From NCBI GenBank assembly GCA_050697195.1, contig JBOGZL010000016.1, positions 1 through 7,296 on the forward strand: a stretch of DNA of 7,296 nt, in the 5' to 3' direction. This stretch comes from DASPWW01 sp050697195 (GTDB lineage Bacteria; Actinomycetota; Thermoleophilia; Solirubrobacterales; 70-9). The stretch's first letter is position 1, and the number at the start of each line of letters is the position of its first letter. The notes beneath the pieces were generated by a model, which saw only the letters and a program-made list of their open reading frames with translations, did not search any database and was not told where the DNA came from. Shown piece after piece: positions 1 to 6,351 of the stretch. The translations under genes were made by a program, and so were the position numbers.

Positions 1-492
1 GCGGGCGCCGGCGGCGGCGGAGGCGGTGGCGCCTTCGGTGGTGGCGGCGGCGGCACCGGGAGCGGCGGAAGCGGCGCCGGCGGTGGCGCCGGCGGTGGCT
101 CGAGCGCGTTCGGGGCCGGCGCGACGAACACGTCGGTTGGCGCGGACAGCACGGGTACCCCGTCGGTGACATTCACCTTCGGGGGCGACGGCCCGGGGCC
201 GGGTCAGTTCGAGCTCGGCAAGGCGAAGAAGAACAAGAAGAAGGGCACCGCGAAGCTCACGGTCGAGGTGGGCGGCCCGGGGACGCTCGACCTCGCCGGC
301 AAGAGCATCAAGCCGACCTCCAAGGAGGCGACCGCCGCGGGCGAGGTGAAGCTCAAGATCAAGGCCAAGGGGAACAAGAAGCGCAAGCTCAACCAGAAGG
401 GCAAGACGAAGGTCACGCCCGAGGTCACCTACACCCCGACCGGCGGCGACCCGGAGACGAAGGAGAAGAAGGTCAAGCTGGTCAAGAAGTAG
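1..492 (+). CDS. C-terminal part of a Gly-rich protein with Lys-rich C-terminal domain (5' end outside window)
   Basis: The frame is open from the first base to the TAG at 490-492, giving 163 visible residues. A GTG at 166 could be read as a start, but the frame upstream is an uninterrupted, protein-like Gly/Ala/Ser tract, so I treat the gene as truncated by the window edge. Residues 1-40 are almost pure Gly with Ala, Ser and two Phe, probably a flexible linker. Residues 41-70 are Thr/Ser/Gly-rich and lead into a domain of about 90 residues containing KKKGTAKLTVEV, then KIKAKG, VTYTP and a final KVKLVKK. The same domain ends the two propeller proteins downstream (from about 4828 and 6082). 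Its function is unknown to me; a surface or cell-wall role is inferred from the signal peptides of its two relatives. The N-terminal architecture of this protein cannot be seen. Confidence 0.85.
   Translation, partial: AGAGGGGGGGAFGGGGGGTGSGGSGAGGGAGGGSSAFGAGATNTSVGADSTGTPSVTFTFGGDGPGPGQFELGKAKKNKKKGTAKLTVEVGGPGTLDLAGKSIKPTSKEATAAGEVKLKIKAKGNKKRKLNQKGKTKVTPEVTYTPTGGDPETKEKKVKLVKK
4..120 (+). repeat. Gly-codon low-complexity tract
   Basis: Irregular runs of GGC/GGT/GGA triplets, broken by GCC, AGC and TTC, encode the Gly/Ala/Ser linker of the truncated first gene. There is no fixed repeat unit. Such tracts readily change length by slippage, so the linker may vary between strains. Confidence 0.7.
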
Positions 493-515
493 CGTCCCCG
501 TGCGTCGCAGCGGCG

Positions 516-521
516 TAGACT
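516..521 (+). promoter_or_regulatory. Possible -10 element (TAGACT) for the regulator gene
   Basis: TAGACT fits the TAnnnT form of an actinobacterial -10 box and lies 24 bases after the stop of the first gene. I see no convincing -35 box upstream. A transcript from here would begin near 528, leaving about 70 bases to the CTG at 597 or about 100 to the GTG at 627. The rest of the gap (493-626) holds no clear Shine-Dalgarno sequence, terminator or gene. Confidence 0.25.
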
Positions 522-626
522 CCAGTCGCGGCGACGAGATCTGTACAGCGGGGAGCCGGAGCGGCCGCTGAGAAACAGCGGGCAGGCGCCGAAGCGCTGA
601 TCGAGCGGCCGCGGCTTGCCGCGAGG

Positions 627-3600
627 GTGGACGAGGCCGTCGCTTCGGGCCCGTTGCTGGTGGTGGCCGGTCCCGGGTTCGGCAAGTCGACGCTGCTCGA
701 CCAGGCCCTGCGCGCGCGTGGGCTCCCGGTGGCGTGGATCGCCTGCACCGATGCGGAGCGCGATCCGGGGCGACTCCTGCTCGCCATCGTCGACGCGACC
801 AGGAGGGCGACCCCCGGCGCGGCCGACGCGTTCGCGGAGCGGCTAGCCGCCGCGCCCGGGGGAATCAACCCGCAGGCGGCGACCGACCAGCTGCTCGCGG
901 AGCTCGCGGACCTCTTGGTCGAGCCGCTGTTCGTCGTGATCGACGACGCCGAGCGCCTCGAGGGCGCCGACGGCGCGCTCGCGCTGGTGGAGAAGCTGCT
1001 GTGCGCCCGGATCGCCACCCTGCGGGTCACCGTCGCCGCGCGGCGACCGCCGAACCTGCGGCTCGCGAAGCTGCGGGCAGCCGGGGGCCTGACCGAGCTC
1101 GGGGCGGCCGACCTCGTGTTCAGCGCCGAGGAATCGGCAGAGGTGCTGCGCCTGTCGGGCGGCGATCACGCCGGCGACGGGGACGTCGAGGCGGTGGTGT
1201 CGGCGGCGCAGGGTTGGCCACTCGGCGTCGCGCTGCTCGCAAGGCTCACGCCCGCCCACCGTCGGGAATGGACCACGGCCGCGGCCGGCGATGCCCCGAA
1301 CGCCGCCTCGCTCACCGCGCTTCATTCCTACCTTGCCGAGGAGGTCCTCGACTCGCTCGACCCCGACCTCCGGGAGGCGGTGGTCGACTCGAGCGTCGCA
1401 CAAAGGATCACCCCGGGTATCGCCGCGGCGCTGGAGTGGCCGGACGACCTCCTGGAGCGCGTCGAGCGCGCCGGCGTCCTCGTTCAACGAGGCGGCGGGC
1501 GGGGCGAGTTCTCCTATCACCCGCTGTTCCGCGAGTTCCTCCTCGCCCGCTTGGAGGCCGAGCGGGACGAGCCCGCGCGCCTCGCCCTTCGCGCCCGAGT
1601 CGCCCCCGCGATCGCGACGAGCGGCGATCCGATCGAGGCGATCGATCTCTGGCTCGAGGCAGGGGAATGGGAGGAGCTGACCCCGTTCCTCGAGCGGGAG
1701 GGGCCCGAGCTGATCCGCGGGTCGCCGGGCCTGGTGCGCGGGGTGGTCGAGCGCCTGCCGCCGGCGGCTCGCGGGGAGCCCGGGATCCGGTTGCTCGAGG
1801 GTCAGGTGGAATGGGCGGCCGGCAACCATCCTCGCGCGGCCGAGCTGCTGTGGGAGGCGGTCGACGGCCTCCGTGGTCGCGACGATTCGCCTCGCGAGTG
1901 GATGGCGCGGTTCATGATCGCAGACAGCCTCGGGGCGCTCGGGGACGTCGACGGCGCGGTGCGGGCGGCGGAGGGATTCGACGAACCCGCGGCGTCCGCC
2001 GCCGGCGCGTTCGGACCGGCCACGGCGATCATGGCGGCGATGGTGCTGGCGGGATTCGGGCGGTTCGAGGAGTCCGAGCGAATCGCGGAACGCGCCCGGC
2101 GCCATCCCGACGCGGACGCGATCGCGAACGTCGAGGCGGTCAGGCGAGCCTTCATCGATACCGCGCGCGGCGATTTCGACGCATCGCTCGAGCGGGCCCG
2201 CGCGGCGCTTTCGGAATCGAGGCGCGAGGACCCGTTCAACGTCCGGCTCTACGTGATGAGCTGCGTCGCGGTGTTCCTGGAGGAGCGCGGCCAGTGGAAC
2301 GACGCGATCGCGATGTGGACTGAGATCGAGGAGTTTGCCGGTGAGGCGCTCGCTCCGTTCCTCGCGCGCGAGAACCATGATTGGCGCGCGAAGCTTCACA
2401 CGCGGGCGGGGCGACTCCCGGAGGCGGAGGCCGAGCTGGCACTCGGAGTTCCGATCGAGCGGGGTTGGCGCGCCCATGTTCACCACGTCGCCCGCGCCCG
2501 CGTGGCCGCGATGCGCGGCGACGCAGCGGAGACGTGCGCTGCCGCCGAGCGGGCGATCGAGATCCAGCCCTCCGCCCCGATCCTGTTCCGGGCGTCGGTG
2601 GCCTCGGACCTGGTGCCCGCCCTCGCGCGGACCGGGAGTCGTCAGAGGGCGTGGACGCTTCTCGGCGACACGATCGAGGTGGTGGATGAGGCGCTCCCCA
2701 GCGGTGGTCTCGTGCCCCGCCCGGGACTTCTCGCGCTTCGCGCCTGGCTGCGTGAGGGAGACGGCGATCAAGCGGGCGCTGATGAGGACCTTCGCGTGGC
2801 GTGGCGGGACGCGGGTCCGGTGAGGCCGTACATCCTGCGACGCGAGTGGGAGCAGCTCCAGCCGCTGCTGTGGTCCGCCCTGGAGCGGCGTCTGCTCGAC
2901 GCGGACGAGGTCGTGAACGCGATCGGGGAGGCGTTTCCCGACGGCCTGGCGCTGGTCGAGTTCATGGCCCATCCACTGCCGGAGGTTCGTCGAGCCGCCC
3001 TCGACCCCGCGACCGCGTCGGGTCATCCCGAGGCGGTTCGGCGGCTGCACGAGCTGGTCGCGGACGAGGAGCCCGGCGTCGGCGCGGCCGCCCGCCGCGC
3101 GCGAGACCGGCTCGCCGAGGCGGTGCCGCCGCTGCATTTCGGACTCCTCGGTGATTTCTCCGTTCGACGTGGCGCCTGGGAGATCGAGGACGAGACGTGG
3201 GATCGCCCCACGGCCGCGAGGGTGGTCCGGTTCCTGCTCATTCACCGGGCTGAGGTCGTGCCGGCGGAGGTGGTCGTCGAGGCTCTGTGGCCGAAGCTTC
3301 CGCCGGAGCGCGCGCGGAGCAGCCTGCACACGGCCGTGTCGCGGGCTCGCCGCGCACTCGACCTGCCCGATGCCGCGCACACGGTGCTCGAGTCAATCGA
3401 GGGCGGTTACCGCCTCAGGCTTGGGGAGCGCGACACGGTGGACGCTGAGGACTTCGAGGCCGCCGCCGCGGTGGCGCTCGAAGAGACCGGGCGCGATCGG
3501 CAGCGCCTGCTCGAGCGCGCGCGATCCCTGTGGGGAGGCGAGCCGCTGCCGGCCGAGCGCTACAGCGAGTGGACGATCGCATGGCGCGAGCGGCTCGTCG

Positions 3601-3881
3601 ACCGCTACGTCGAGCTCCTCACCGCCCTGGTTGCGCTGCACGTCCGCAACGAGGACCACCCGAGCACGATCGCGGCCGCGCGTGACATCGTCGAGCTGGA
3701 CCCGCTCAACGAGGCGGGCCACCGCGAGCTGATGGCCGCGTACGCCCGCTCAGGGAGGACCGGCCACGCGCTCCGCCAGTACCTCGAGTGCCGCCGCGCC
3801 CTCGTCGGGGAGCTCGGCGTCGAGCCCGCCGAGGCGACCTCCCGCCTCCAGGCGCAGATCCTCGCCGGCGAGTCCGTCTAG
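627..3881 (+). CDS. MalT-like ATPase / TPR regulator with C-terminal winged helix and BTAD domain (SARP-type)
   Basis: This is a 1084-residue cytoplasmic transcriptional regulator. An N-terminal P-loop ATPase carries Walker A GPGFGKST (residues 15-22) and a Walker B-like LFVVIDDAE (101-109). A motif typical of MalT/LAL ATPases, FSYHPLFREFLLARL, begins at residue 295. Residues about 385-720 are helical TPR-like repeats rich in Ala, Glu and Arg. Near 790-825 is a short HEAT-like stretch. From about 837 (HFGLLGDFSVRRG) comes an OmpR-type winged helix with AVSRARRAL and IEGGYRLRL, followed from about 938 by a BTAD domain (VDAEDFEAA, then LDPLNEAGHRELMAAY, ending GELGVEPAEATSRLQAQIL). In AfsR-type SARPs the DNA-binding/BTAD part is at the N-terminus; here it is at the C-terminus, where LuxR-type LALs have their HTH. 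The signal sensed and the targets are unknown. GTG 627 is the only canonical start near the P-loop, but family-like sequence continues upstream of it. Confidence 0.9.
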   Translation: MDEAVASGPLLVVAGPGFGKSTLLDQALRARGLPVAWIACTDAERDPGRLLLAIVDATRRATPGAADAFAERLAAAPGGINPQAATDQLLAELADLLVEPLFVVIDDAERLEGADGALALVEKLLCARIATLRVTVAARRPPNLRLAKLRAAGGLTELGAADLVFSAEESAEVLRLSGGDHAGDGDVEAVVSAAQGWPLGVALLARLTPAHRREWTTAAAGDAPNAASLTALHSYLAEEVLDSLDPDLREAVVDSSVAQRITPGIAAALEWPDDLLERVERAGVLVQRGGGRGEFSYHPLFREFLLARLEAERDEPARLALRARVAPAIATSGDPIEAIDLWLEAGEWEELTPFLEREGPELIRGSPGLVRGVVERLPPAARGEPGIRLLEGQVEWAAGNHPRAAELLWEAVDGLRGRDDSPREWMARFMIADSLGALGDVDGAVRAAEGFDEPAASAAGAFGPATAIMAAMVLAGFGRFEESERIAERARRHPDADAIANVEAVRRAFIDTARGDFDASLERARAALSESRREDPFNVRLYVMSCVAVFLEERGQWNDAIAMWTEIEEFAGEALAPFLARENHDWRAKLHTRAGRLPEAEAELALGVPIERGWRAHVHHVARARVAAMRGDAAETCAAAERAIEIQPSAPILFRASVASDLVPALARTGSRQRAWTLLGDTIEVVDEALPSGGLVPRPGLLALRAWLREGDGDQAGADEDLRVAWRDAGPVRPYILRREWEQLQPLLWSALERRLLDADEVVNAIGEAFPDGLALVEFMAHPLPEVRRAALDPATASGHPEAVRRLHELVADEEPGVGAAARRARDRLAEAVPPLHFGLLGDFSVRRGAWEIEDETWDRPTAARVVRFLLIHRAEVVPAEVVVEALWPKLPPERARSSLHTAVSRARRALDLPDAAHTVLESIEGGYRLRLGERDTVDAEDFEAAAAVALEETGRDRQRLLERARSLWGGEPLPAERYSEWTIAWRERLVDRYVELLTALVALHVRNEDHPSTIAAARDIVELDPLNEAGHRELMAAYARSGRTGHALRQYLECRRALVGELGVEPAEATSRLQAQILAGESV

Positions 3882-3883
3882 CG

Positions 3884-3896
3884 GGTCGGGACGACC
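3884..3896 (+). terminator. Short hairpin just after the regulator stop codon
   Basis: GGTCG-GGA-CGACC can form a 5-bp stem with a 3-base loop, starting three bases after the TAG stop. It has no T-tract, so intrinsic termination is doubtful. It also abuts the promoter-like element beginning at 3896. Chance occurrence in GC-rich DNA is quite possible. Confidence 0.15.
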
Positions 3897-3931
3897 GCGG
3901 TAAGCCAACGGTTAGCGTCGGCGCGTACGTT
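3896..3931 (+). promoter_or_regulatory. Putative promoter of the first propeller gene
   Basis: CGCGGTAAGCC at 3896-3906 is followed exactly 30 bases from its first base by TACGTT (3926-3931), a TAnnnT-type -10. The GTG start lies 8 bases beyond the -10, so the transcript would start at or very near the start codon. The same 11-mer lies at the same 30-base distance from the -10 of the second propeller gene (5131-5166). Aligned without gaps over 39 bases, the two regions agree at 28. An alternative -10, TAGCGT, lies at 3913-3918. No Shine-Dalgarno sequence precedes the start, as expected for leaderless or near-leaderless expression. Confidence 0.45.
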
Positions 3932-3947
3932 GCCAACCGGTGGCAAC
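3929..3947. promoter_or_regulatory. Inverted repeat spanning the start codon (possible operator)
   Basis: GTTGCCA (3929-3935) and TGGCAAC (3941-3947) are perfect 7-bp arms around a 5-base centre. The palindrome overlaps the end of the putative -10 and contains the GTG start at 3940-3942. It could be a repressor operator or, if the mRNA has a leader, a hairpin hiding the start codon. The promoter of the second propeller gene lacks this palindrome. Perfect 7-bp inverted repeats also occur by chance in a window of this size, so only its position makes it notable. Confidence 0.3.
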
Positions 3948-5103
3948 CCGGACACGCAAGGGAGCGGTTCTTCTGGGGACGCTGGTCGTGCTTACGCTGG
4001 TCCTCGCCACGCGGGCCGACGCGTTCGTGTACTGGTCCAACCCCGGGTTCGGCGCGGGCGAGCAGATCGGGCGCGCCAATCTGAACGGCAGCGGGGCGAT
4101 CTACAGCTTTATCACGGGCGGCAAGGCGCCCTGCGGCGTGGCCGTCACCAACACGCACATCTACTGGGCCAATTCGGAGGCGACGACGATCGGGCGGGCC
4201 AACCTGAACGGCGGTGCTGTGAACCAGAGCTTCATCACCGGTGCGGACGCACCATGTGGAGTGGCGGTGAGCGGGGAGCGCGCGCCACACATCTTCTGGG
4301 CAAATGCCGACACGATCGGGCGCGCCAATCTGAACGGCACCGGGGTGAACCAGAGCTTCATTACCGGCGCCAGCGGACCCAACGCCGTCGCGGTCGACTC
4401 GCACTTGTACTGGACCAACCCGCTCACGGGGTCGATCGGGCGCTCCAACCTAAACGGCAGCGGAGTGAACCAGAGCTTCATCACCGGCCTCGACGACCCG
4501 TGGGGCGTGGCGGTCGACGGCTCGCACATATTCTGGCCCGAGCTCCTCGGGGGGTCGATCGGGCGCTCCAACCTGAACGGCACCGGAGTGAACCAGAGCT
4601 TCATCACCGGAGCCAGCGGGTTCCCGTGTGGTGTGGCGGTCCACGGCTCCCATGTCTACTGGGCGGACAGCCTCGGCGGGGGGATCGGACGTGCGAATGT
4701 CAACGGCACCGGCGTTCACCACGGCCTGATCCCGGGGGCGGGCGGCGCATGCGGACTCGCCACCGATTCGCTGTTCCAGCTACCCGATTTCGAGGTGCCG
4801 GTCGCCGTAAACAAGTTCGACTTCGGCGGGCTGATCAAGAACAAGGACAAGGGCACCGCGAAGCTGATCGTCGAGGTTCCGGGACCCGGAGAACTCGAGC
4901 TCGAGAAGACGAAGAAGGTCAAGCCCGATACCGAGCATGTCGAAGCGGCCGGCGAGGAGAAGCTGTCGATCAAGCCCAGGGGCAAGGCGAAGGAGAAGCT
5001 AGAGGAGATCGGCAAGGCTAAGGTCAAGGCCAACGTCACGTTCACGCCCGAGGGCGGCGAGCCGAACACCGAGGTCAAGTCGCTGAAGCTGGTGAAGCGA
5101 TGA
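3940..5103 (+). CDS. Secreted six-repeat YWTD-type beta-propeller protein with Lys-rich C-terminal domain
   Basis: This 387-residue exported protein starts with a signal peptide: basic MATRTRK, a hydrophobic core, then TRADA with likely cleavage after A28. Residues 29-285 contain six repeats with aromatic-Trp motifs at 31, 75, 119, 157, 198 and 240 (YWSN, YWAN, FWAN, YWTN, FWPE, YWAD). Each is followed by IGR(A/S)N(L/V)NG and, in most, by a GVAVDGSHIYW-like segment. This matches the LDL-receptor class B (YWTD) pattern, and six repeats fit a six-bladed propeller. Such propellers usually bind proteins or glycans; no ligand or catalytic residue is recognisable here. Cysteines C65, C106, C230 and C271 sit at equivalent positions in blades 1, 2, 5 and 6. 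From about residue 298 a Lys-rich domain (KDKGTAKL, VTFTPEGGEP, final KLVKR) matches those of the other two proteins. The GTG start is chosen because it begins the signal peptide. The next gene is a paralogue. Confidence 0.9.
   Translation: MATRTRKGAVLLGTLVVLTLVLATRADAFVYWSNPGFGAGEQIGRANLNGSGAIYSFITGGKAPCGVAVTNTHIYWANSEATTIGRANLNGGAVNQSFITGADAPCGVAVSGERAPHIFWANADTIGRANLNGTGVNQSFITGASGPNAVAVDSHLYWTNPLTGSIGRSNLNGSGVNQSFITGLDDPWGVAVDGSHIFWPELLGGSIGRSNLNGTGVNQSFITGASGFPCGVAVHGSHVYWADSLGGGIGRANVNGTGVHHGLIPGAGGACGLATDSLFQLPDFEVPVAVNKFDFGGLIKNKDKGTAKLIVEVPGPGELELEKTKKVKPDTEHVEAAGEEKLSIKPRGKAKEKLEEIGKAKVKANVTFTPEGGEPNTEVKSLKLVKR
4065..4736 (+). repeat. Six tandem DNA repeats encoding propeller blades (period about 120-126 bp)
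   Basis: Blade units beginning with GATCGG start at 4065, 4188, 4314, 4434, 4557 and 4683, all multiples of 3 apart. Units 4 and 5 (4434-4487 and 4557-4610) match at 52 of 54 bases, and units 3 and 5 at 50 of 54. Units 1 and 6 are more diverged. The DNA-level identity of the inner units suggests recent blade duplication or gene conversion. Confidence 0.85.
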
Positions 5104-5110
5104 GGCGCCG
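5084..5110 (+). repeat. 27-bp direct repeat, upstream copy
   Basis: This segment covers the last codons of the first propeller gene, its TGA stop and the following GAGGCGCCG-type bases. It is identical to 6332-6358, exactly 1248 bases downstream. Identity runs past the stop codon, so conservation of the encoded KLVKR ending alone does not explain it. Confidence 0.9.
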
Positions 5111-5138
5111 CTTAGTAACCATTCTTCAGGCGCGGTAA
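5100..5138 (+). pseudogene. Remnant start of a beta-helix-like gene (12 codons)
   Basis: ATG at 5100 overlaps the propeller stop as ATGA, exactly as the beta-helix gene overlaps the second propeller gene at 6348. It reads MRRRLVTILQAR and stops at TAA 5136-5138. The true downstream gene begins MRRRLCLIAG. The shared ATG and first codons, with nothing gene-like after them, suggest a truncated duplicate start. It could instead be untranslated flank carried along in the duplication. The remnant ends inside the next promoter. Confidence 0.5.
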
Positions 5139-5166
5139 GCCGGCGGTGAGGGGCGCCGCCTAGCGT
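5131..5166 (+). promoter_or_regulatory. Putative leaderless promoter of the second propeller gene
   Basis: CGCGGTAAGCC (5131-5141) stands 30 bases, start to start, from TAGCGT (5161-5166), repeating the layout at 3896-3931. Only six bases separate TAGCGT from the ATG at 5173, so transcription would start at or beside the A of ATG. No Shine-Dalgarno sequence is present. The TAAGCC portion lies roughly where a -35 box is expected but does not resemble TTGACA, so it may be a lineage-specific, alternative-sigma or activator site. Confidence 0.5.
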
Positions 5167-5172
5167 GGCCGC

Positions 5173-6351
5173 ATGGCATCTAGGCGAGCCCGGTGGCCGG
5201 CCCTCATCCTTGCGGCGGCGGCAGTCGTCCCTTGCCTGCCAGCTGCCCGGGCAGAGGGGTTCGTGTACTGGACGGAGCTGACACGGGAGGGCGACATCGG
5301 TCGAGCCAACCTCGACGGAAATCCGGCCAGCGTCGACCCCGAGTTCATCGAGGCCGGAGAGTTCGCCGAACCGTGCGGCAGTCCCGCCGTGGACGGCGCG
5401 CACATCTACTGGGCCGACGGGAACTTCAGCGAGAACGCCGGGTTGATCGGGAGGGCAAGTCTGGACGGCACCAGCGTTGAGCCTCGATTCATCCGGCTGA
5501 CCGCTGAGGCCCGTCCCTGCGGCGTCGCGGTGACGGGCTCGCACATCTACTGGGGAAACGCCGGCCCGGCCGAGACCGACGCGATCGGGCGCGCGAACCT
5601 CGATCGCAGCGGCGTGGACCAGGCGTTCATCGGCGGCGCGCGGGAGCCACGCGGGGTGGCGGTGGGCGGCGGGCGGATCTACTGGTCGAACTTCGACGGG
5701 AGCTCGATTGGGCGCGCGACCCTGAGCGGCACCGGCGTGAACCAGAACTTCGTCGTCGGATCCGGGCTCAACGCCGGAGGGGTGGCGGTCGGCCCCGCCC
5801 ACCTCTACTGGGCGAATGAGGTTCTGTTCCCTGCTCCGACGATCGGTCGCGCGAACCTGGACAAGTCCGCGGTGACGAACAGCTTCATCCCGGTTCCCGA
5901 TCAGCCGGCCGGAGTGGCGGTCGACGCCGCCCACATCTACTGGGGCCTCGCAGGGGCGATCGGGCGGGGGGGCCTCAACGCCACGAGCGTGGACCAGGGC
6001 TTCATCGCGGACGCGGATCCCAGCGGGGTGGCGGTGGACGGGCTTCTTCCCTCGAACGAGTTCTTCCTCCGCAAGGCGAAGCGCGAGAAGAAGAAGGGAA
6101 CCGCGAAGCTCACGGTCGAGGGTCTGGATCCCCCGGGCGGGCTCGAGCTGGGGAAGACGAAGAAGGTCAAGGGGCGCCGGATCGCGGTCGAGGCAACCAG
6201 CACCTCGCAGCTGCGGATCAAGCCGAAGGGGAAGGCGAAGCGGAAGCTGAAGGGCGGGGGCAGGGCGAAGGTCAAGGCCGAGGTCACGTTCACGCCCGAC
6301 GGCGGCGAGCCGAGCACGCAGTCGAAGTCGGTGAAGCTGGTGAAGCGATGA
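5173..6351 (+). CDS. Second secreted six-repeat YWTD-type beta-propeller protein with Lys-rich C-terminal domain
   Basis: This 392-residue protein is a paralogue of the preceding one. The ATG start begins a signal peptide (MASRRAR, hydrophobic core, PAARA with likely cleavage after A27). The Tyr-Trp motifs fall at residues 32, 79, 126, 170, 212 and 256 (YWTE, YWAD, YWGN, YWSN, YWAN, YWGL). They alternate with IGRA(N/S/T)L-type strands and (G/S)(V/P)AV(D/G/T) strands, as in a six-bladed LDL-receptor class B propeller. The blades are less alike than in its neighbour and their spacing is longer (42-47 residues). Mature cysteines are C68 and C116, in blades 1 and 2. From about residue 300 the Lys-rich domain follows (KKKGTAKLTVE, LRIKPKGKAKRKL, VTFTPDGGEP, final KLVKR). 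C21 in the signal peptide follows VVP and does not make a lipobox. The stop overlaps the next start as ATGA, so it is probably translationally coupled to the beta-helix gene. The ligand is unknown. Confidence 0.9.
   Translation: MASRRARWPALILAAAAVVPCLPAARAEGFVYWTELTREGDIGRANLDGNPASVDPEFIEAGEFAEPCGSPAVDGAHIYWADGNFSENAGLIGRASLDGTSVEPRFIRLTAEARPCGVAVTGSHIYWGNAGPAETDAIGRANLDRSGVDQAFIGGAREPRGVAVGGGRIYWSNFDGSSIGRATLSGTGVNQNFVVGSGLNAGGVAVGPAHLYWANEVLFPAPTIGRANLDKSAVTNSFIPVPDQPAGVAVDAAHIYWGLAGAIGRGGLNATSVDQGFIADADPSGVAVDGLLPSNEFFLRKAKREKKKGTAKLTVEGLDPPGGLELGKTKKVKGRRIAVEATSTSQLRIKPKGKAKRKLKGGGRAKVKAEVTFTPDGGEPSTQSKSVKLVKR

Noticed and set aside
500..571. Possible 23-residue upstream frame (GTG 500 to TGA) after a TAGCGT at 490-495
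   Set aside because: The TAGCGT includes the stop codon of the previous gene, the peptide has no recognisable feature, and chance frames of this length are common.
482..1030. - strand open frame of 182 residues across the intergenic gap
   Set aside because: Ser/Ala/Arg-rich low-complexity translation, mostly antisense to the ATPase domain, with no promoter or motif.
843..3380. 845-residue open frame on the - strand opposite the regulator
   Set aside because: It is the shadow of a GC-rich coding strand: the translation is Arg/Pro-rich and without recognisable domains, while the + strand frame has clear motifs throughout.
4161..4607. - strand open frame with repeated MKLWFTP-type segments
   Set aside because: The repetition is the antisense image of the propeller blade repeats, not an independent repeat protein.
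4065..4740. Regularly spaced repeats that superficially resemble an array
   Set aside because: Spacing is always a multiple of three, the frame is uninterrupted, and the units encode propeller blades; there are no unique spacers as in CRISPR.
3930..5021. Overlapping + strand frame of 363 residues over the first propeller gene
   Set aside because: It lacks a signal peptide and domain motifs and is Arg-rich; the frame starting at 3940 has the signal peptide, YWTD repeats and conserved C-terminal domain.
5142..5160. GGCGG/CCGCC inverted repeat in the second promoter spacer
   Set aside because: Only 5-bp G/C arms, absent from the paired promoter at 3896-3931, and expected by chance in DNA of this composition.
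5173..5260. Lipoprotein signal in the second propeller protein (C21)
   Set aside because: The residues before the Cys are VVP, which does not fit a lipobox; a standard signal peptidase I site after PAARA is a better fit.
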